Shown here: piece by piece, positions 60,601 through 64,000 of the stretch | How the letters are laid out: every line of letters begins with the position of its first letter | Position numbering within the stretch: the first letter of the stretch is position 1 | Translations under genes and position numbers: made by a program | Source of the DNA: Mnemiopsis leidyi | Taxonomy: Eukaryota; Ctenophora; Tentaculata; Lobata; Bolinopsidae | Direction: 5' to 3' | Length of the DNA stretch: 64,000 nt | NCBI GenBank assembly: GCA_000226015.1 | Contig: JH153799.1 | Span: 23,584 to 87,583 of the forward strand | Notes under the pieces: model-generated | Databases searched by the model: none | What the model saw: only the letters and a program-made list of their open reading frames with translations | Told to the model about the DNA's origin: nothing

Positions 60601-61744
60601 CTTCCTACTGTATCCTATTTTTGAGCACTTAAGGAATATTGTTTACCTCAATTATGACATATAACTGACTCTGTGAATGCTTTGGTTGCAATTTTTCAAT
60701 GTTAAAGTTGGTGTATTGTAGCAGCAATGATATCTGAGAAAGCTTATATTGACAGCATCATTGAAGAGGTTGTTATGAGGGTAATAAGTGCCAAAATGAA
60801 CCCACAAAATTAGAAAAAAGTCCAAATACCCTCAAATTTTACACAAATAGATGATCTTAAGACTTAATTCGGCCAGCATTCTGGTCCTACCAATAGTACA
60901 CCAAGTTGATGTTACAAAAGGGTTGCAGAGGGATGGTTTTTCAGAGACCCTTGTGCCAGGCCCTTGTTCTGAAGGGTCCCTTTGCTGCGGGACTATATGG
61001 CTGATGCCCCTGATGCCAACACTCCATCAACCGCCGCTAGTCATTTTCTAGCCACCCCTGTCGCTAGTCGTCTTCTAGGCACTCATCTGATGAGTGTATG
61101 AATTATAAACCTCTGCCACGGACAGAGGAATATCAAACAAACCAGCCAAAGGGAATAGGTGAAAGCTAACTAAGAAATGTGCCTTTAACAAAACACCACA
61201 TATCAGATACAACCATGGTGTATTTTCTCGTACTATACTTAATCTTGATAAGTTCACTTTAATAAAAGACAACACTGTAATAGGACGAAAAATAGAATTA
61301 AAGTTGTAAATTATTTAGAAAATAAGATTAGACACAATAACTTCCTTAAAGGTAACCCAATTGTGGCTAAGAAGAAATTTATTGACATTTATTAAAGTAT
61401 TAGAAAAGTCAAATTTTTCAGGAAAAGTCAAATTTTATTTACAGCATTTAATAATCAAATAATAATAATAATATAATAAAGCGCTTTCTTATCTTTTTTT
61501 CGTGTTCTGATATCTATAAAGTACCTAGGATGCTCTTGTAAAGAGATATTTTGTACTTTGAAAGATTCTTACTACTACTTCTATTCAAGTATTTTTGCAT
61601 TGAAATCTTTGATATTTTTAAGATTGTATGATATTTTGAGAGAGTAGGTGTGATGATGCTGGCATCATTGTCTATTATTTATTATTATGCCATAATGGTT
61701 GAAAAGCTAACTTGTGCCGAGCACTTTAAAGCGATAAAAGCCAA

Positions 61745-62060
61745 ATGACTCGTTCTATTATAGGTGTTATGTACAAACTAAAACGGGTACTTCCCGTTTC
61801 GGCCAGACTTCAAATATTCCAAAGTCTAGTTCAGTCCCATTTAAACTTTTACTCGCTTGTCTGGGGCTTTGTGTCATATAATCAGATAGAATCCCTATTC
61901 ACGAAGCAAAAACAAGCTATGAGAACAGTTATGTCTGTCTGCGTCAGTTACAAGCATAGAAATGGAAATCAACCTGCGTATACAAAAGGAGCATTTGAAA
62001 GCCACAATGTTTGACTGCAAATAATATCATCGTTAAAATAATACTTTTATTCTTTTACAC
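61745..62060 (+). mobile_element. LINE reverse-transcriptase C-terminal fragment
   Basis: The plus-strand frame GVMYKLKRVLPVSARLQIFQ, then SLVQSHLNFYSLVWGF and KQKQAMRTVM, matches the conserved region just after the reverse-transcriptase domain of non-LTR retrotransposons (the L..VLP...L..IY.SL..S.L.Y...VWG pattern). The frame shifts at about 62011 and the rest of the element is missing, so it is a decayed 5'-truncated copy. Confidence 0.75.
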
Positions 62061-62079
62061 AAAGTTTGCCTGGGGACCT

Positions 62080-63410
62080 CCGATCAGAGGGAAACGTATA
62101 AAGAGCCACGCAGCGCGCGGTAACACAAAGTTAGGCGCGCAAAAAGGCTTTGCTAAAGCAGGACCTTATTCTGGGGACCTTAGTCACGCGCGGCTCCAAA
62201 ATTCGGACAGCGACAGGTTTGTAGGTTGATAACCTACTGTCGCGGCCATCACGCGCTGTCACGCATATCTGGCCTGGCCTGCAGGCGAATATGAATTTCG
62301 AAGAAATTCTAGACGCGCATTGCCCGTCGACTACAGGTCGCCAGCTCGCTCACACTGTGCGAGCGAGATGGTGACCTGTCCGAATTTCGGAACCGCGTGC
62401 GCTTCACGACTCACGTACGGGCTATACTAGTTTAGCAAAAAGGGCTTTGGTTAGAGCAACATCAAACATGATCACCGCAAGTTTTAGCAGGTGGGAGAAA
62501 ATCTTTTACCACAATTTGGAAGAAATCGACGGGCTGGGATCACTCAGAATATCAGTTCAAATTGTTATGTTAATCAAATTGTAAGGGCGAATCATCCTCA
62601 CATATGGAACATTTTGATAAGCTCCTATTATTTGGTGAATTAGCATTTTCCGATCTAAGTTTCATAATATAGTGGTGTAGAGAGCAAAAGGAACATACAG
62701 CGTGTGCTTATGACTTACAAAGTCTGCACGGGAGCTTGCCTGTTAGATTGTCTTCGCGCACAGCTTGTAGGCTTACAACCTACCGTTATCGCTTCGCGCG
62801 CGTCACACCTGCTCCTCGAGCGAAGCGTAATAAGATTCAAAGAATCGTGGACGCGCATCGCCCGTTAACGCACAGCGGCTGCTACCTCTGATGGCGCGCG
62901 CAAAAGGGCTTTGGTTAGAGCAAGATCACGTGATCTCACGTGCGCGCGTGAAGTTGTACATTTTTAGCACTCCAAATGCGCGGGTTTTTAAATTAAGCCG
63001 ATGTGCACCATATCAGAAAAACATATACCAAGCTTATTGCCACAATCTATAAATGTTCTTTTCCTAAATAACATGGGTCTTTTCCCAAATAACATGGGTC
63101 ACAACTTGACGAGATGATATCCGTAACACCTCGACAAGTCACAACTCAACGGGCGATGCGCGTCTAGAATTTCGCCAGGCCAGAAATGCGTGACAGCGCG
63201 TGATGGCCGCGACAGTAGGTTATCAACCTACAAGTCACAACATACGATGATTGTGCTGATTGGCTGTCATCTTACAACAGCTCTACGTTTAGGGCAAGTG
63301 TTCTTGTAGGTTGATAACCTACTGTCGCGGCCATCACGCGCTGTCACGCATTTCTGGCCTGGCGAAGAAGAAATTCTAGACGCGCATCGCCCGTTGACAA
63401 GTGTTCTTGC
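62080..63410. repeat. GC-rich block of nested direct and inverted repeats
   Basis: The unit GTAGGTTGATAACCTAC, then TGTCGCGGCCATCACGCGCT, to AAATTCTAGACGCGCAT is present at 62219-62325 and 63306-63395 (direct) and 63140-63232 (inverted), with a diverged copy near 62766-62880. Near 62333-62380 is a hairpin with about 23-bp arms (CAGGTCGCCAGCTCGCTC / GAGCGAGATGGTGACCTG). GGGCTTTGGTTAGAGCAA occurs at 62444 and 62907. No coding frame fits. Confidence 0.8.
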
Positions 63411-64000
63411 TGGGGACCAATGCTATCGATAACAAAACTAAACACGGCTATTACTATTCCCAGCAGTACTTTCTCAACGTATTAAAAAATGCTGTAAAAA
63501 GCGAACGAACTTATAAAATCTCAGAGCTCTGGCAGTGGTAACAACTGGCTTACATTTGTTACATTCTTGTTATACAATATACCTGGACTAAGACGGACCT
63601 CATGTTATATTTGGAACCTTCAGTGGAGGTCAGAAATAATACACTTTGATCTTGAGACATAAACGTAATGAGAAAATCATTATACAATAAATAGGAAATA
63701 CTAAATACAAACTCACGTAAAAGAATAACACACTACTACACTAGAAACTACTAACTACTACCAAGAACTACTACTACTGAACTAAAGTGAACACGAACTA
63801 ACTGAACTAACTAAAAGGATGAAACTCTACTCTGCCTCTATATCTAAACTCAATGTGAATGTGTGTGTGATTCAATTATAAATAGATCCTTAATGTACAA
63901 AATATAATACATGACATAAATTGGTAATACAAAATTGTCTCTTCAAAATATTAATTACAATGTATAAAAAACTTCGTCGTACTTGACTTTAAACGTTAAC
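63411..64000. other. Right end of window, nothing seen
   Basis: AT-rich with an ACTACTA-type simple repeat at 63728-63780. No gene recognised. Confidence 0.4.

Noticed and set aside
60222-60664. Open frames on both strands near the CBS 5' end
   Set aside because: They lie in the GC-rich repeat, where stops are rare; no protein-family content.
1-64000. CRISPR arrays, operons, bacterial or organellar genes, LTR elements
   Set aside because: None seen. Tandem arrays here lack spacer structure, and all strong genes are spliced nuclear genes.

Overview
This window is animal nuclear DNA. It is AT-rich (about one third GC by eye), gene density is low, and every well-supported gene is on the minus strand and split by GT-AG introns. 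No bacterial or organellar features were seen. The gene content (two-pore K+ channel, heme-type cystathionine beta-synthase, PLAC8 family protein, secreted galactose-binding-like plus Sushi protein) fits an invertebrate or early-branching metazoan. A cnidarian-type genome is my preferred guess; that is inference. A run of 10 N at 44159-44168 shows it is an assembled scaffold.

Layout from left to right. 1-4500 (-): a multi-exon gene of unknown function with basic FGFG motifs and synuclein-like 11-residue repeats; it runs off the left edge. 5309-6792 (-): secreted F5/8C-like plus Sushi protein. 8726-13332 (-): two-pore-domain potassium channel with two homologous alternative first exons; four more ATG exons with the same splice phase lie upstream as far as 18849. 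18850-27000: mostly non-coding, with a mariner-like MITE and a few doubtful exons. 27015-32014, with candidate starts at 33576 and 35720 (-): an unrecognised adaptor-like gene with a 414-codon exon and several candidate 3' exons, two of which each encode a membrane segment. 36755-37491 (-): 3' part of an unrecognised gene. 38200-39531 (-): complete three-exon PLAC8 gene. 39532-48254: repeats (tRNA-derived SINE, Harbinger-like MITE, foldbacks), a TATA/CCAAT promoter and a possible small membrane-protein ORF on the plus strand. 48255-59791 (-): complete 15-exon cystathionine beta-synthase gene, 553 codons in frame through every junction. 60222-63410: GC-rich repeat block with a LINE reverse-transcriptase fragment.

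The most unusual observation is in the cystathionine beta-synthase gene. Two of its fourteen introns begin with a minisatellite whose unit is the end of the exon plus the 5' splice site, giving six tandem donors after exon 12 and nine after exon 10. Other points of interest are the array of alternative first exons of the potassium channel, the identical split of both selectivity-filter codons by introns, and the apolipoprotein/synuclein-type 11-mer repeat in the first gene. The genes do not form an obvious pathway together; each was identified on its own sequence.
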